64,000 nucleotides of DNA from Cognatitamlana onchidii (GTDB lineage: Bacteria > Bacteroidota > Bacteroidia > Flavobacteriales > Flavobacteriaceae), in the NCBI RefSeq assembly GCF_004804355.1, contig NZ_SRWZ01000001.1, positions 1-64,000 of the forward strand, in the 5' to 3' direction. Below the pieces are notes generated by a model, which was given only the letters and a program-made list of their open reading frames with translations, had not been told where the DNA came from and ran no database searches. The position numbers were made by a program, and so were the translations under genes. Each line of letters opens with the position of its first letter. Position 1 is the stretch's first letter. Positions 54,693-64,000 of this stretch are shown one piece after another.

Positions 54693-57600
54693 GTGACCTA
54701 CTTCATACAAAACTCTAAACACATTAGATTTCTTCTTATCAATTTATTTCTAATTATTGGGTGTAATGGTTTCGCTCAACTAAGTAAAATCCACTATATA
54801 CCGCCATTAACAAGTGCAGAATTTGGCAATGCCAATCCTGAAGACCAATATATATACATCTCAACCCCTAGCTTAGGCAATGTAAACTACACGATTAAAC
54901 CTATTGGACAACCTATTAGTAGTGAAATATCAGGTATAGTTTCAAATACGACTCCGCAAGTTTCAGCAATAGGTTCTGGTACGGGTCAGCTTTTTATGAA
55001 CTCAAGCGAAACAAGTCGAATTACCAACAATAAAGGCTATGTTATTGAAGCAGAAGCTCCTATTTATGTATCCATAAGAATGAACGCTGGAAATGGTGCC
55101 CAAGCAGGTGCTCTAGTAAGCAAAGGGCTTTCCGCGCTAGGTAACACCTTTAGAATAGGCACTTACACTAACGAAAATCCACAAACTAATTATCTCAATT
55201 TTGTCTCTGTGATGGCTACAGAAGATGTCACTAAAATTACGTTTCGCGATATCCCTTCAAACGTTGTCATTAAAAACTACTCAGGATCAACACCTATTTC
55301 AGTAACTCTTAACAAGGGAGAAAGTTATACCATTGCAACAAATAGCTCTGAAACTCTGGCTAACCGAGATGGTTTAATTGGTGCGCTGGTAGAGTCCGAC
55401 AAACCCATTGCCGTGAGCTGCGGATCTGCAAATGGTAGTTTTCATAATGGAGAAGGAAGAGACTATGGCATAGACCAAATTGCAGGACTTTCTAAAGTTG
55501 GAACTGAGTATATTTTTGTGAAAGGAGGTGGCAACAATAATTGGGAGAATGTACTTATTGTTGCGCACTCTAATAATACAGAAATAAAAATTAATGGGAA
55601 CCCTGCTGTAGCAACAATAAACGCCGGGCAATACTACCTTATAGAAGGCAATGCTTTTAGTGCCGATGGCAATATGTACGTTGAAACCTCTCTACCTGTT
55701 TTTGCATATCAAGGTGTTGGTTCTACTTCTGAAGCTAATCAAGGCATGTTTTTCGTCCCCCCTTTAAGTTGCGAGACTAGGGGTAACATAGATAACATTG
55801 CAAACATAGATAATATTGGAGGAACAAATTACAGTGGTGGTGTTTCTATTGTTACAAAAAGTGGAGCACAGGTTACGATTAATAATAAACCGCTATCAGA
55901 CTTTTCAACACAAGGCCCAAGTCCTGTTATAGGCAATGCTAACTACATAACCTATAAAGTTACGGGCTTAACAGGTAACGTCTCCGTTCAAGGGAATGAC
56001 GAATTGTATGTAGCCTACTTTAATGTTAATGGCTCTGCAACTTCTGGAAGCTTTTATTCAGGGTTTCCATCGCCACCAGAAATTAATTTCGATGCAGAAT
56101 TTGCAACCTTAGGCAATTGTATTCCTAACGTTACGTTAGAAGCTGCAAATGCCGAAAATTTTGATAGTTTTGAGTGGTGGTTTGATGATGGCAGCGGCTT
56201 TATAGACCTCAACATTAACGCCACTAGTATCACACCAACAACGCCAGGCAGGTATCAACTAAAGGGCATAATTACATGTACCTTAGCAAAACTAGAATCG
56301 GCGATTATTCCAGTTAGTATTTGTCCTGACGATATCGATAATGATGGGATTATTGATAATATTGATATTGATAACGATAACGATGGGATCCTGAATTGTA
56401 CCGAATCTCGAGGTGATGTCGTCTTAGACTTATCTGAATCCAGGCCGCCTATTCTTAGGTTTCAAGATGGGGCGACCAACACAACCTTAGCCTCAAATAA
56501 TATTTCGATTTCCAATTCTGGAGCAACTCCAAGCACTGTAAATCTTAATTCAACAGGCCGTATCGTTAGTAATATACCTGCAGATATAGATGCTGAAAAT
56601 GTTTACAGTTTAACATTTAACGAACCCGTTAACACAAAACTAGAAGAGGACACAGGTGCAGTCCAAACTCCCGTAGAGGGACAATATTTTATTGCAAGTA
56701 TACAACCTGTTAATAAAAACATCACTCTAATAGATCCAGATGATAGACTACTGGTAGACAGCAATTTCGATGGTGTTTTTGAAACGGGAATAAAGCAAAT
56801 TTCTGGATCGGAAATACACTACAAAATTAATCCATCTCCCCAAGGATCGACCCCATACGTTTTTTTAGCCAACCAAGTAGAGGGCTTCGCCTTTGCTCAT
56901 CATCTGGAAAATGAATTTTCCGCAAGTTCACATAGTGCTATACTATCGCTAACTTGTTTTAAACAAGATAATGATGGCGATGGCACTAAGGACGAATTAG
57001 ATTTAGATTCTGATAATGACGGTATCGCAGATTATTATGAAAACCAAGGTATTTTGGTAAGTTTAAGTGGAGAAGATGCAGACAGTGATGGATTAGACGA
57101 CGTCTATAATAGCCTGTTAACACCTATCGACTCCGATGAAGACGGTGTTCCCGATTTTTATGATTTAGATAGTGATAATGATGGAATTTTCGACATTAGA
57201 GAAACCGGTGTTATAGGAACCTATTTTGATGACAATGACCTGAATGGCATTGTTGATGGTTCGGCCTTTGGACTTAATGGCTGGATTGATAGTGCCGAAA
57301 CAATGCCTGACAACAACCTAAGTATTTACAAGCCAAATGACCTGGATGCCGATGACATTTTCTCTTATAAGGATTTAGATTCCGATGGTGATAATTGCAA
57401 TGATGTCACTGAAGCTGGACTCTCCGACGGAAATCAAGATGGCCGTTTAGGAGATGCAACTCCTATAGTAAATAAAGATGGTCTCATTACAAACGCCACC
57501 GATGGTTATTCTATACCAAACGCAGATTACTTAAATGTAGCGCCCATAATTATCGAAACACAACCTACAGATGCGGCTGTTTGCGAATTAGGGAGTGTCG

Positions 57601-59846
57601 CAATTTCAGTAAATTCTTCGGTTGCAGAATCCTACCAATGGGAAGTTTCAACGGATGAAGGAATAAACTGGAGTGTGATAAAAGATAACATGGAATACAA
57701 TGGCGCCCAAACCGACATTTTAAATCTAAATAGCGCCCCGCTGTCTTTTAACGCTTACAAATATAGAGTTAAACTCGATAGAAATGGTAATACCTGCGGA
57801 GGATATAGCGATGCTATCACGTTAACCGTAAACGCCTTACCCATTATTAACACCCCAGTAACTCTTGTACAGTGTGATGATGAAGACTCCTCTACCCTAG
57901 GTTTTAGTCCCTTTAATCTTTTGGAAGCCGAATCCAAAATATCTTCTAATGCAGCAAACGAAACCTTTACATATTACCAAACCGAGGCAGGTGCTATTTT
58001 AGGGGATATATCAAGCTCAGACTATATCGATAATCCTACAGCCTATGTTAATCAAACCGTAAGTAATGATGCTGTTTGGGCTCGAATAGTATCGGCATTT
58101 GGATGCACGGTTGTTTCTCAAATTCAACTACAAGTGTCCACAACGGTTATCCCTCCAACCTTCCTTATTGAGTTCAGCCAATGTGATGATTTTTTAGATA
58201 CTAACGGAAATAATAATGCTAACAATAACGATAGAGATGGTATTACAACTTTTGATTTTAGTAGTGTGACCCAAACCGTTTTAAGCTTTATTCCGCCTGG
58301 TCAAAACCCGCTACCCCCACGCTATTATAGGAATGAACTGGATGCTTTAGCCGAAAAGAATGAGATTCAAGATATTTCTAACTATAGAAACATCGGATAT
58401 CCGGATGCACAATTTATATATGTTCGAGTAGATAGCGATGTTAGTAACGATTGTTTGGGCTTAGGTGCTCATATTCTATTGAATGTGGAAGCACTCCCTG
58501 TCGCAAACTCAGTAGACATAGAACGCGCGTGCGATTTAGATAATGACGGTTTATTTGCATTTGATACATCTCAAATACAAAGTACAATTTTAGGAACTCA
58601 AAACACTAGTGATGTTACCATCACATTTTTTGATGAGAACGGCATAGCACTTCCCAGTCCACTACCGAATCCCTTTATAACAGCAACGCAGACCATATCG
58701 GTTGTGGTAACGAACAATACCACATTGGCTCCAGATGGACCATGTGTTGATGAAAAGAGCATTGCGTTTATTGTAGATGCTCAACCCATAGCAAACCCTT
58801 TGCCTAAAAAAATTGTCTGCGATGGCGATCTTGGGGATATCAACGATGATGGCCTATACCCTTTCAATACAAGTAGTTTCGACAACCTTATTTTAGGCAC
58901 GCAAAGCAATATGGTAATTAGCTATGACTATCGTGATGAAACCGGAACCTTAATCACTAACAGTCCTTCTTTGCCTACCGAGTTACACTCTGGGAGTCAA
59001 ACTATAGTCGCTACCGTATTCAATCCATATAATCCTAATTGCTTCGATACAACATCAATAGAACTAATAGTAAATCCAGTTCCTGCATTCTCCGTAGAAA
59101 CCCCATTAATAGTTTGCACCTCAGACCCTACGTTTACGGTCCTTTTAGACCCTCAAGAATCGAATCCTATTGAGTTATTTGAATACGAATGGTTATGGAC
59201 CAGCTTAGATGGCACCATCTCAAACCAGTTTATTTCTAGCGATTCTGAAATTACGGTTTCTAACCCAGGCACCTATACAATAACACTCTCTAAAACCGAT
59301 GGCACCAGTTGTTCTAACAGCAAAACCATTTTTGTGGATGCCTCAGAACTAGCTAACATTACTAAGGAAAATGTTACCATTAAAGATATCTCAGAAAACA
59401 ATACTGTAACCATTGATACTACCAACTTGGGAAGAGGTGAATACGAGTTTGCTATAAAAGGTGAAAGCTCCAATTTTATTAACTATCAAAAGGAACCTTT
59501 TTTTGAAAATATATATCCAGGATTTTATACCATATATGTACAAGATAAAATTTGTGGCGTAGCAACCCTTGATATTTCTGTTGTTGGTCATGCCAAATTT
59601 TTTACGCCAAATGGAGATGGCGTTAACGATTTTTGGCAAATAAAAGGTTTAAGCGCAACCGTTCAAGGCAATAGCACGATTTTGATATTTGATAGGTATG
59701 GTAAATTAATTAAGCAAATTAGTGCCTCAACAAAGGGATGGGATGGCACGTTCAATGGAACGCCTTTACCTAACGACGATTACTGGTTTAAAGTCGTTCT
59801 TGACGATGGTCGTGTATTTTCGGGTCATTTCACCTTAAAACGTTAA
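54693..59846 (+). CDS. T9SS type B sorting-domain protein with TSP3 segments, 4-module form
   Basis: 1717 residues, GTG start, signal peptide about 1-29 (NGFAQ). N-terminal part (about 30-470) resembles the IgGFc-binding N-terminal domain (RMNAGNGAQAGALVSKGLSA, GALVESDKPIAVSCGSANGS, LPVFAYQGVGST). Thrombospondin type 3 calcium strings follow (DDIDNDGIIDNIDIDNDNDG about 545; DNDGDGTKDELDLDSDNDG about 755). Then four copies of the CDxDxDG module (about 1050-1475), an Ig-like domain, and the type B C-terminal domain (KFFTPNGDGVNDFWQIKGLS, IFDRYGKLIKQI, GWDGTFNGTPLPNDDYWF). Same class as its two upstream neighbours. Confidence 0.87.
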   Translation: MTYFIQNSKHIRFLLINLFLIIGCNGFAQLSKIHYIPPLTSAEFGNANPEDQYIYISTPSLGNVNYTIKPIGQPISSEISGIVSNTTPQVSAIGSGTGQLFMNSSETSRITNNKGYVIEAEAPIYVSIRMNAGNGAQAGALVSKGLSALGNTFRIGTYTNENPQTNYLNFVSVMATEDVTKITFRDIPSNVVIKNYSGSTPISVTLNKGESYTIATNSSETLANRDGLIGALVESDKPIAVSCGSANGSFHNGEGRDYGIDQIAGLSKVGTEYIFVKGGGNNNWENVLIVAHSNNTEIKINGNPAVATINAGQYYLIEGNAFSADGNMYVETSLPVFAYQGVGSTSEANQGMFFVPPLSCETRGNIDNIANIDNIGGTNYSGGVSIVTKSGAQVTINNKPLSDFSTQGPSPVIGNANYITYKVTGLTGNVSVQGNDELYVAYFNVNGSATSGSFYSGFPSPPEINFDAEFATLGNCIPNVTLEAANAENFDSFEWWFDDGSGFIDLNINATSITPTTPGRYQLKGIITCTLAKLESAIIPVSICPDDIDNDGIIDNIDIDNDNDGILNCTESRGDVVLDLSESRPPILRFQDGATNTTLASNNISISNSGATPSTVNLNSTGRIVSNIPADIDAENVYSLTFNEPVNTKLEEDTGAVQTPVEGQYFIASIQPVNKNITLIDPDDRLLVDSNFDGVFETGIKQISGSEIHYKINPSPQGSTPYVFLANQVEGFAFAHHLENEFSASSHSAILSLTCFKQDNDGDGTKDELDLDSDNDGIADYYENQGILVSLSGEDADSDGLDDVYNSLLTPIDSDEDGVPDFYDLDSDNDGIFDIRETGVIGTYFDDNDLNGIVDGSAFGLNGWIDSAETMPDNNLSIYKPNDLDADDIFSYKDLDSDGDNCNDVTEAGLSDGNQDGRLGDATPIVNKDGLITNATDGYSIPNADYLNVAPIIIETQPTDAAVCELGSVAISVNSSVAESYQWEVSTDEGINWSVIKDNMEYNGAQTDILNLNSAPLSFNAYKYRVKLDRNGNTCGGYSDAITLTVNALPIINTPVTLVQCDDEDSSTLGFSPFNLLEAESKISSNAANETFTYYQTEAGAILGDISSSDYIDNPTAYVNQTVSNDAVWARIVSAFGCTVVSQIQLQVSTTVIPPTFLIEFSQCDDFLDTNGNNNANNNDRDGITTFDFSSVTQTVLSFIPPGQNPLPPRYYRNELDALAEKNEIQDISNYRNIGYPDAQFIYVRVDSDVSNDCLGLGAHILLNVEALPVANSVDIERACDLDNDGLFAFDTSQIQSTILGTQNTSDVTITFFDENGIALPSPLPNPFITATQTISVVVTNNTTLAPDGPCVDEKSIAFIVDAQPIANPLPKKIVCDGDLGDINDDGLYPFNTSSFDNLILGTQSNMVISYDYRDETGTLITNSPSLPTELHSGSQTIVATVFNPYNPNCFDTTSIELIVNPVPAFSVETPLIVCTSDPTFTVLLDPQESNPIELFEYEWLWTSLDGTISNQFISSDSEITVSNPGTYTITLSKTDGTSCSNSKTIFVDASELANITKENVTIKDISENNTVTIDTTNLGRGEYEFAIKGESSNFINYQKEPFFENIYPGFYTIYVQDKICGVATLDISVVGHAKFFTPNGDGVNDFWQIKGLSATVQGNSTILIFDRYGKLIKQISASTKGWDGTFNGTPLPNDDYWFKVVLDDGRVFSGHFTLKR

Positions 59847-59880
59847 CGTTTCTTTCTATAAAATCAAATCTTATTTTCCT

Positions 59881-59888
59881 TAGTTTTG
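59881..59888 (+). promoter_or_regulatory. Possible uvrB -7 box
   Basis: TAGTTTTG fits TAnnTTTG but ends only 5 nt before the uvrB ATG, which would imply a leaderless or nearly leaderless mRNA. No -33 TTG. Confidence 0.35.
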
Positions 59889-59892
59889 CTAA

Positions 59893-61896
59893 ATGAAATT
59901 CAAAATTGATTCAGAATTTAGCCCAACAGGCGACCAACCACAGGCCATAAAACAACTTGCCGAAGGGATTGTAGATAACGAAAAATATCAAACACTACTC
60001 GGTGTTACCGGTTCTGGAAAGACCTTTACAGTCGCCAATGTTATTGAACAGGTTCAACGCCCTACCCTTGTTTTGGCACATAACAAAACACTCGCAGCTC
60101 AACTGTATTCCGAATTCAAACAGTTTTTTCCTGATAATGCCGTAGAATATTTCGTTTCGTACTATGATTACTATCAACCCGAAGCTTACATTCCTGTATC
60201 TGGAGTTTATATAGAAAAGGATTTATCGATTAATGAAGAAATTGAAAAAATGCGACTTAGTACCACCTCTTCCTTACTTTCAGGAAGGCGGGATGTTCTG
60301 GTTGTTGCTTCTGTATCTTGCTTATATGGTATAGGAAACCCTATTGAGTTTCAGAAAAATGTGATTTCTCTTGAACGTGATCAAGAAATCTCTAGAACTC
60401 AATTATTACATCAGTTAGTTCAAAGCTTATATTCCAGAACCGAGGGGGAATTCAATCATGGTAACTTTAGAATTAAAGGAGATACTCTAGATATCTTTCC
60501 GAGTTATGCTGATGATGCTTTTAGGATTCATTTTTTTGGAGATGAAATTGAAGATATTGAGTCTTTTAATATTCAAACAAATCAGATTGTTGAAAAATAT
60601 GACCGACTCAACATCTACCCTGCCAACATGTTTGTAACCTCTCCTGAGGTACTCCAAAATGCCATAAAAGATATTCAAGATGATCTTGTAGCACAACATG
60701 ACTATTTTAAAGATATTGGAAAACATCTTGAAGCCAAACGGCTCAAGGAAAGAACAGAGTTTGACCTAGAAATGATTCGTGAGTTAGGCTACTGTTCGGG
60801 TATTGAAAATTACTCTAGATATTTAGACGGCAGGCAACCAGGAACGAGACCCTTTTGCTTATTGGATTATTTCCCAGATGATTATTTGATGGTGGTCGAT
60901 GAGAGTCATGTTACCATTTCCCAAGTACATGCCATGTATGGCGGGGACAGAAGTAGAAAAGAAAATTTGGTAGAATATGGGTTTAGACTGCCAGCGGCCA
61001 TGGACAATCGACCTCTAAAGTTTGAAGAATTTGAAGCCTTGCAAAACCAAGTTATTTATGTGAGTGCTACACCCGCAGATTACGAATTGGAAAAAACGGA
61101 TGGCATCTATGTTGAACAAATTATTAGACCTACTGGTCTTTTGGATCCTATTATTGAAGTACGACCGAGTTTAAACCAAATTGACGATCTTATCGAAGAA
61201 ATCCAGTTAAGAGTTGAAAAAGATGAACGAACTTTAGTAACAACACTAACTAAGCGCATGGCTGAAGAATTAACCAAATACCTGGATCGAATTCAGATTA
61301 GATGCCGATATATTCATAGTGACGTAGATACGCTCGAGCGAGTTGAAATTATGCAAGATCTTCGAAAAGGCTTATTTGATGTACTTGTGGGAGTAAACCT
61401 TCTCAGAGAGGGTCTGGATTTACCTGAAGTCTCGTTGGTGGCAATTCTTGATGCGGATAAAGAAGGCTTTTTACGCTCCACAAGATCTTTAACTCAAACG
61501 GTGGGTCGCGCGGCAAGAAACCTTAATGGAAAAGCCATTATGTATGCCGATAAGATTACAAATAGCATGCAAAAAACTATTGACGAAACTAATTACAGGC
61601 GTGAAAAACAAATTAAATACAACACCGATAATAACCTAGTCCCTAAACCGCTTAATAAAAGCTTAGACAACGCTTTATCTAAAAACTCGGTAAGTACCTA
61701 TAGCTATGAATTAGAAGCTGCTAAAGCTGCCGAACCAGAGAGTGCTTATTTGACCAAGCCTGAACTTGAAAAAAAGATTAAGGAAAAGCGGAAACTTATG
61801 GAAGAAGCTGCTAAAGCCCTAGAATTTATTGCTGCCGCTAAGTTAAGAGATGAAATTAAAGCCTATCAAAATAAACTAGAAAAGCTAAAAGTATAA
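59893..61896 (+). CDS. uvrB: Excinuclease ABC subunit B
   Basis: Damage-verification helicase of nucleotide excision repair. 667 residues. Walker A LLGVTGSGKTFTVANV (about 35-50), beta-hairpin YVSYYDYYQPEAYIP, Walker B DYLMVVDESHVTI, helicase motif VYVSATPADYELE, QTVGRAARN motif VI, and the C-terminal UVR domain (KEKRKLMEEAAKALEF, about 630). Complete by length and motif order. Confidence 0.97.
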   Translation: MKFKIDSEFSPTGDQPQAIKQLAEGIVDNEKYQTLLGVTGSGKTFTVANVIEQVQRPTLVLAHNKTLAAQLYSEFKQFFPDNAVEYFVSYYDYYQPEAYIPVSGVYIEKDLSINEEIEKMRLSTTSSLLSGRRDVLVVASVSCLYGIGNPIEFQKNVISLERDQEISRTQLLHQLVQSLYSRTEGEFNHGNFRIKGDTLDIFPSYADDAFRIHFFGDEIEDIESFNIQTNQIVEKYDRLNIYPANMFVTSPEVLQNAIKDIQDDLVAQHDYFKDIGKHLEAKRLKERTEFDLEMIRELGYCSGIENYSRYLDGRQPGTRPFCLLDYFPDDYLMVVDESHVTISQVHAMYGGDRSRKENLVEYGFRLPAAMDNRPLKFEEFEALQNQVIYVSATPADYELEKTDGIYVEQIIRPTGLLDPIIEVRPSLNQIDDLIEEIQLRVEKDERTLVTTLTKRMAEELTKYLDRIQIRCRYIHSDVDTLERVEIMQDLRKGLFDVLVGVNLLREGLDLPEVSLVAILDADKEGFLRSTRSLTQTVGRAARNLNGKAIMYADKITNSMQKTIDETNYRREKQIKYNTDNNLVPKPLNKSLDNALSKNSVSTYSYELEAAKAAEPESAYLTKPELEKKIKEKRKLMEEAAKALEFIAAAKLRDEIKAYQNKLEKLKV

Positions 61897-61954
61897 ACCT
61901 TTAGCTTTTCCGTCCCTCAACATCGGGAGGTATATTTAACCCAAGTTACCCAGG

Positions 61955-62368
61955 TTAATTATACTGCGTCTTAAATATATCAATCAACACATCGGGTGGT
62001 ACTATTTTATTCGGAAAACTTTCCATTAAATAAAGTACCTTGGTAATGGACTCATGGCTAAGTCCCATTCTCAAACCAAAATTATATAACTTAACAACGC
62101 CTTTTGAATTATTGTTATCTCCATACTCTTGTTCTATATTCATTAATAATACAAGCCTATGGAACTGCACGATTCGTTCGCTATGTGATTTTAAATGTGT
62201 GTAGCTAATAGGGTTTTCAAGAAGATATTCAAAATCTTCACGAGAAATGTCTAGCTGTTTAGCCACACCTAATAAAAAATTATACTCAATTCGTTTAATG
62301 TCTTTATCATACTTGGCAAAGGCTATCATTTCTGATAAAAGACTTAATTTTTCTACTCTATTAATCAT
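61955..62368 (-). CDS. TerB-like protein
   Basis: 137 residues from ATG 62368 (MINRVEKLSLLSEMIAF). All-helical, resembling the TerB family core (SEMIAFAKYDKDIKRIEYNF, LGVAKQLDISREDFEYLLE). TerB acts in tellurite/stress systems but no other ter gene is near, so it is probably a stand-alone member with unknown job. A TTG frame extension (62386) is not used. It ends in a TTAACC/GGTTAA hairpin (61936-61958) with uvrB convergent. Confidence 0.7.
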   Translation of the reverse strand: MINRVEKLSLLSEMIAFAKYDKDIKRIEYNFLLGVAKQLDISREDFEYLLENPISYTHLKSHSERIVQFHRLVLLMNIEQEYGDNNNSKGVVKLYNFGLRMGLSHESITKVLYLMESFPNKIVPPDVLIDIFKTQYN

Positions 62369-62681
62369 TTCAAGGGGATTAATCAATTACATTATAAAGG
62401 TAAGGACAAGAGTTTCATTGTTGTCGTGGATATATTGTAACTTATCGAAAAGTGACTCGTACTTAATCGAAAAAAATATTTATTTCGTCAACACCCGAAA
62501 TAATTTTAACCAAATAAATTGCATTTTATCAAATCCAAAAGCTGTACGTAATCAAAACAAAAGACATACAATTAATTGATTTACAAATATTTATAAGTGA
62601 ATTTTATTGATTTAAACAAGCATTAAAAGGTTTTAAAAATTTAAGCTATGACTAAAACTTTAAAAACATCAATAAAGCCCG
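62369..62681. other. Noncoding region before the DUF1456 gene
   Basis: About 310 bp of AT-rich sequence between divergent genes. No reading frame, RNA or strong hairpin seen. Confidence 0.4.
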
Positions 62682-62689
62682 TACCTTTG
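62682..62689 (+). promoter_or_regulatory. -7 box of the DUF1456 gene
   Basis: TACCTTTG matches TAnnTTTG, 49 nt before ATG 62738. Confidence 0.5.
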
Positions 62690-62737
62690 TGAGAAATCGA
62701 TAAAATACATACCTATATCAGTACAAATATTTTATAT

Positions 62738-63004
62738 ATGACAAATAATGATATTTTAAAAAAATTACGGGTGGCCTTAAAGCTTAGAGACGATGATATT
62801 GTAAAGATTCTCTCGTTAGTAGATTTTAGAATCTCTAAAAGTGAACTAGGAGCCTTTTTTAGAAGAGAAGACCATCCAAAATATATGGAATGTGGGGATC
62901 AAATTCTACGAAACTTTTTAAATGGTTTAGTAATTCATTTAAGAGGACCCATGCCAAAAAAGAATGCAACTGCGAACACATCACAAAAAAAGAGCAACAC
63001 ATAG
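62738..63004 (+). CDS. DUF1456 (YehS-like) protein
   Basis: 88 residues, a single DUF1456-like module where full YehS proteins have two (about 160). Motif NNDILKKLRVALKLRDDDIV, then ISKSELGAFFRREDHPKYMECGDQ and LRNFLNGLVIHLRG. Function unknown. The last codons and the TAG stop are inside the terminator hairpin at 62987-63017. Confidence 0.85.
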   Translation: MTNNDILKKLRVALKLRDDDIVKILSLVDFRISKSELGAFFRREDHPKYMECGDQILRNFLNGLVIHLRGPMPKKNATANTSQKKSNT

Positions 63005-63017
63005 TGTTGCTCTTTTT
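62987..63017. terminator. Bidirectional terminator overlapping a stop codon
   Basis: AAAAAGAGCAACAC (62987-63000), loop ATA, GTGTTGCTCTTTTT (63004-63017). It serves the DUF1456 gene and the convergent sucC; the TAG stop 63002-63004 sits in the loop and the first stem base. Confidence 0.9.
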
Positions 63018-63039
63018 AGTCTATAAAATCTATTTCCTC

Positions 63040-64000
63040 TTAAGATAATACCTGCTGTACTTTATCTGCAGCTTCCTGAAATTCCGTAGCGCTTAATACG
63101 GCCAAACCAGAATTATCTATCAGTTCTTTTGCTATGTCTGCATTCGTACCTTGTAAGCGAACAATAATTGGAACATTTATGTTCCCCATGTTTTTGTAAG
63201 CATCAATAACACCTTGGGCAACGCGATCGCAACGCACGATTCCTCCAAAAATATTAATTAAAATAGCTTTAACTGCCGGATCTTTTAAAATGATTTTGAA
63301 GGCAGCCTCAACACGAGCAGCATCCGCCGTTCCTCCAACATCTAAGAAATTTGCAGGTTCGCCACCCGCTTGTTTGATTAAATCCATAGTAGCCATAGCT
63401 AGACCTGCTCCATTAACCATACATCCTACATTACCATCTAAATCAACATAATTCAACCCTAATTCACCGGCTTCAACTTCAATAGCACTTTCCTCACGCA
63501 CATCACGCAGATCCACATAATTTTTGTGTCTATATAAAGCATTGTCATCAATAGTTACCTTGGCATCAACTGCCATAATTTTATCATCGCTGGTTTTTAA
63601 TACTGGATTAATCTCAAATAACGACGAATCTGACTTCACATAAGCCGTATATAAAGCGGTAACAAACTTTGTCATTTCTTTAAAAGCTAAACCAGAGAGT
63701 CCCAAATTAAAAGCTACTCTTCTTGCTTGAAAAGGCATGAGGCCTACCGCTGGATCAACTTCCTCCGTAAATATTAAATGCGGTGTCTCTTCTGCAACGG
63801 TTTCGATATCCATACCTCCTTCGGTAGAATACATAATCATATTACGTCCAGTGCCTCTATTCAATAAAACAGACATATAAAACTCACTTGTTTCACTTTC
63901 TCCTGGGTAATAAACATCTTCCGCTACAAGAACTTGATGTACACGCTTACCCGTAGCCGATGTTTGTGGAGTTACCAAATCCATTCCTATAATCTGTCCT
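63040..64000 (-). CDS. sucC: Succinyl-CoA synthetase subunit beta (N-terminus outside the window)
   Basis: TCA-cycle ATP-grasp subunit that converts succinyl-CoA to succinate with ADP phosphorylation. The window holds the last about 320 of roughly 400 residues; the frame is still open at 64000 (upstream codons give GQIIG before MDLVTP). Present are FEINPVLKTSDDKIMAVDAK, MVNGAGLAMATMDLIKQAGG, FLDVGGTADAARV and NIFGGIVRCDRVAQGV, the conserved C-terminal half. A terminator follows (62987-63017). Confidence 0.96.
   Translation of the reverse strand, partial: GQIIGMDLVTPQTSATGKRVHQVLVAEDVYYPGESETSEFYMSVLLNRGTGRNMIMYSTEGGMDIETVAEETPHLIFTEEVDPAVGLMPFQARRVAFNLGLSGLAFKEMTKFVTALYTAYVKSDSSLFEINPVLKTSDDKIMAVDAKVTIDDNALYRHKNYVDLRDVREESAIEVEAGELGLNYVDLDGNVGCMVNGAGLAMATMDLIKQAGGEPANFLDVGGTADAARVEAAFKIILKDPAVKAILINIFGGIVRCDRVAQGVIDAYKNMGNINVPIIVRLQGTNADIAKELIDNSGLAVLSATEFQEAADKVQQVLS

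Noticed and set aside
1-64000. CRISPR array, prophage, integron or insertion sequence
   Set aside because: No regularly spaced direct repeats, cas, integrase or transposase seen anywhere in the window.

Overview
The window reads as chromosomal DNA of an aerobic, carotenoid-forming member of the Flavobacteriaceae (Bacteroidota). The evidence is the AT-rich composition, recurring TAnnTTTG (-7) promoter boxes with weak Shine-Dalgarno sequences, three proteins with type IX secretion (T9SS) type B C-terminal domains, many SusE/porin-like outer-membrane products and lipoproteins, and family-typical gene orders (thrS-infC-rpmI-rplT; tgt-lptG; ruvX-def-DUF5606). I cannot name a genus. No rRNA, CRISPR array, insertion sequence, prophage or integrase is visible.

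Layout. 1-0.5 kb: noncoding DNA with a structured RNA-like element (407-486). 0.58-3.9 kb: translation operon thrS-infC-rpmI-rplT, with infC using a non-ATG start. 4-16 kb: housekeeping genes (CapK-like ligase, YjbQ, dnaB, accA, tgt-lptG-EamA, FKBP lipoprotein, S4 protein, phosphoribosyltransferase, aroK, tRNA-Lys). 16.5-26.5 kb, minus strand: an envelope/catabolic island with a CDF transporter, an Omp85-type protein, two MetA-type outer-membrane proteins, two secreted lipoprotein amidohydrolases, an OprB-like porin and a secreted protein of unknown function. Three of its promoter regions share an exact-spacing dyad, and two of those also share a second upstream block. 26.7-32 kb: tRNA-Leu, a CarH-like MerR/B12 regulator and crtI-crtB-crtZ-crtY (zeaxanthin pathway), with an 11-bp inverted repeat over the crt promoter. 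32-34.3 kb: a lipoprotein of four 110-residue repeats and a Crp/Fnr regulator, each preceded by a TTGT-N6-ACAA palindrome. 34.3-46.8 kb: def, ruvX, dapD, a GT9-GT2 fusion, an LPS-kinase-like protein, cca, heme A synthase, a kinase-like orphan and an ABC exporter. 46.8-59.8 kb: three consecutive giant T9SS type B proteins built from a shared two-cysteine module in 2, 11 and 4 copies. 59.9-64 kb: uvrB, a TerB-like protein, a DUF1456 protein and sucC, which runs off the right edge.

How parts work together. The MerR/B12 protein is the probable light or B12 switch for the crt operon. The Crp/Fnr protein probably controls itself and the repeat lipoprotein. The secreted amidohydrolases, porin and MetA-type channels look like one regulon for taking up and hydrolysing a small, possibly aromatic or amide, compound. 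dapD, the fused glycosyltransferase and the kinase suggest envelope (peptidoglycan precursor and LPS core) synthesis around 36.6-40 kb.

Start codons were re-examined gene by gene. In several cases (thrS, tgt, dapD, cca, the 43.9 kb gene) a longer frame begins inside or upstream of the -7 promoter box, so the shorter ATG start is preferred. Promoter, operator and function statements are read by eye from motifs and family knowledge; nothing was searched against databases.
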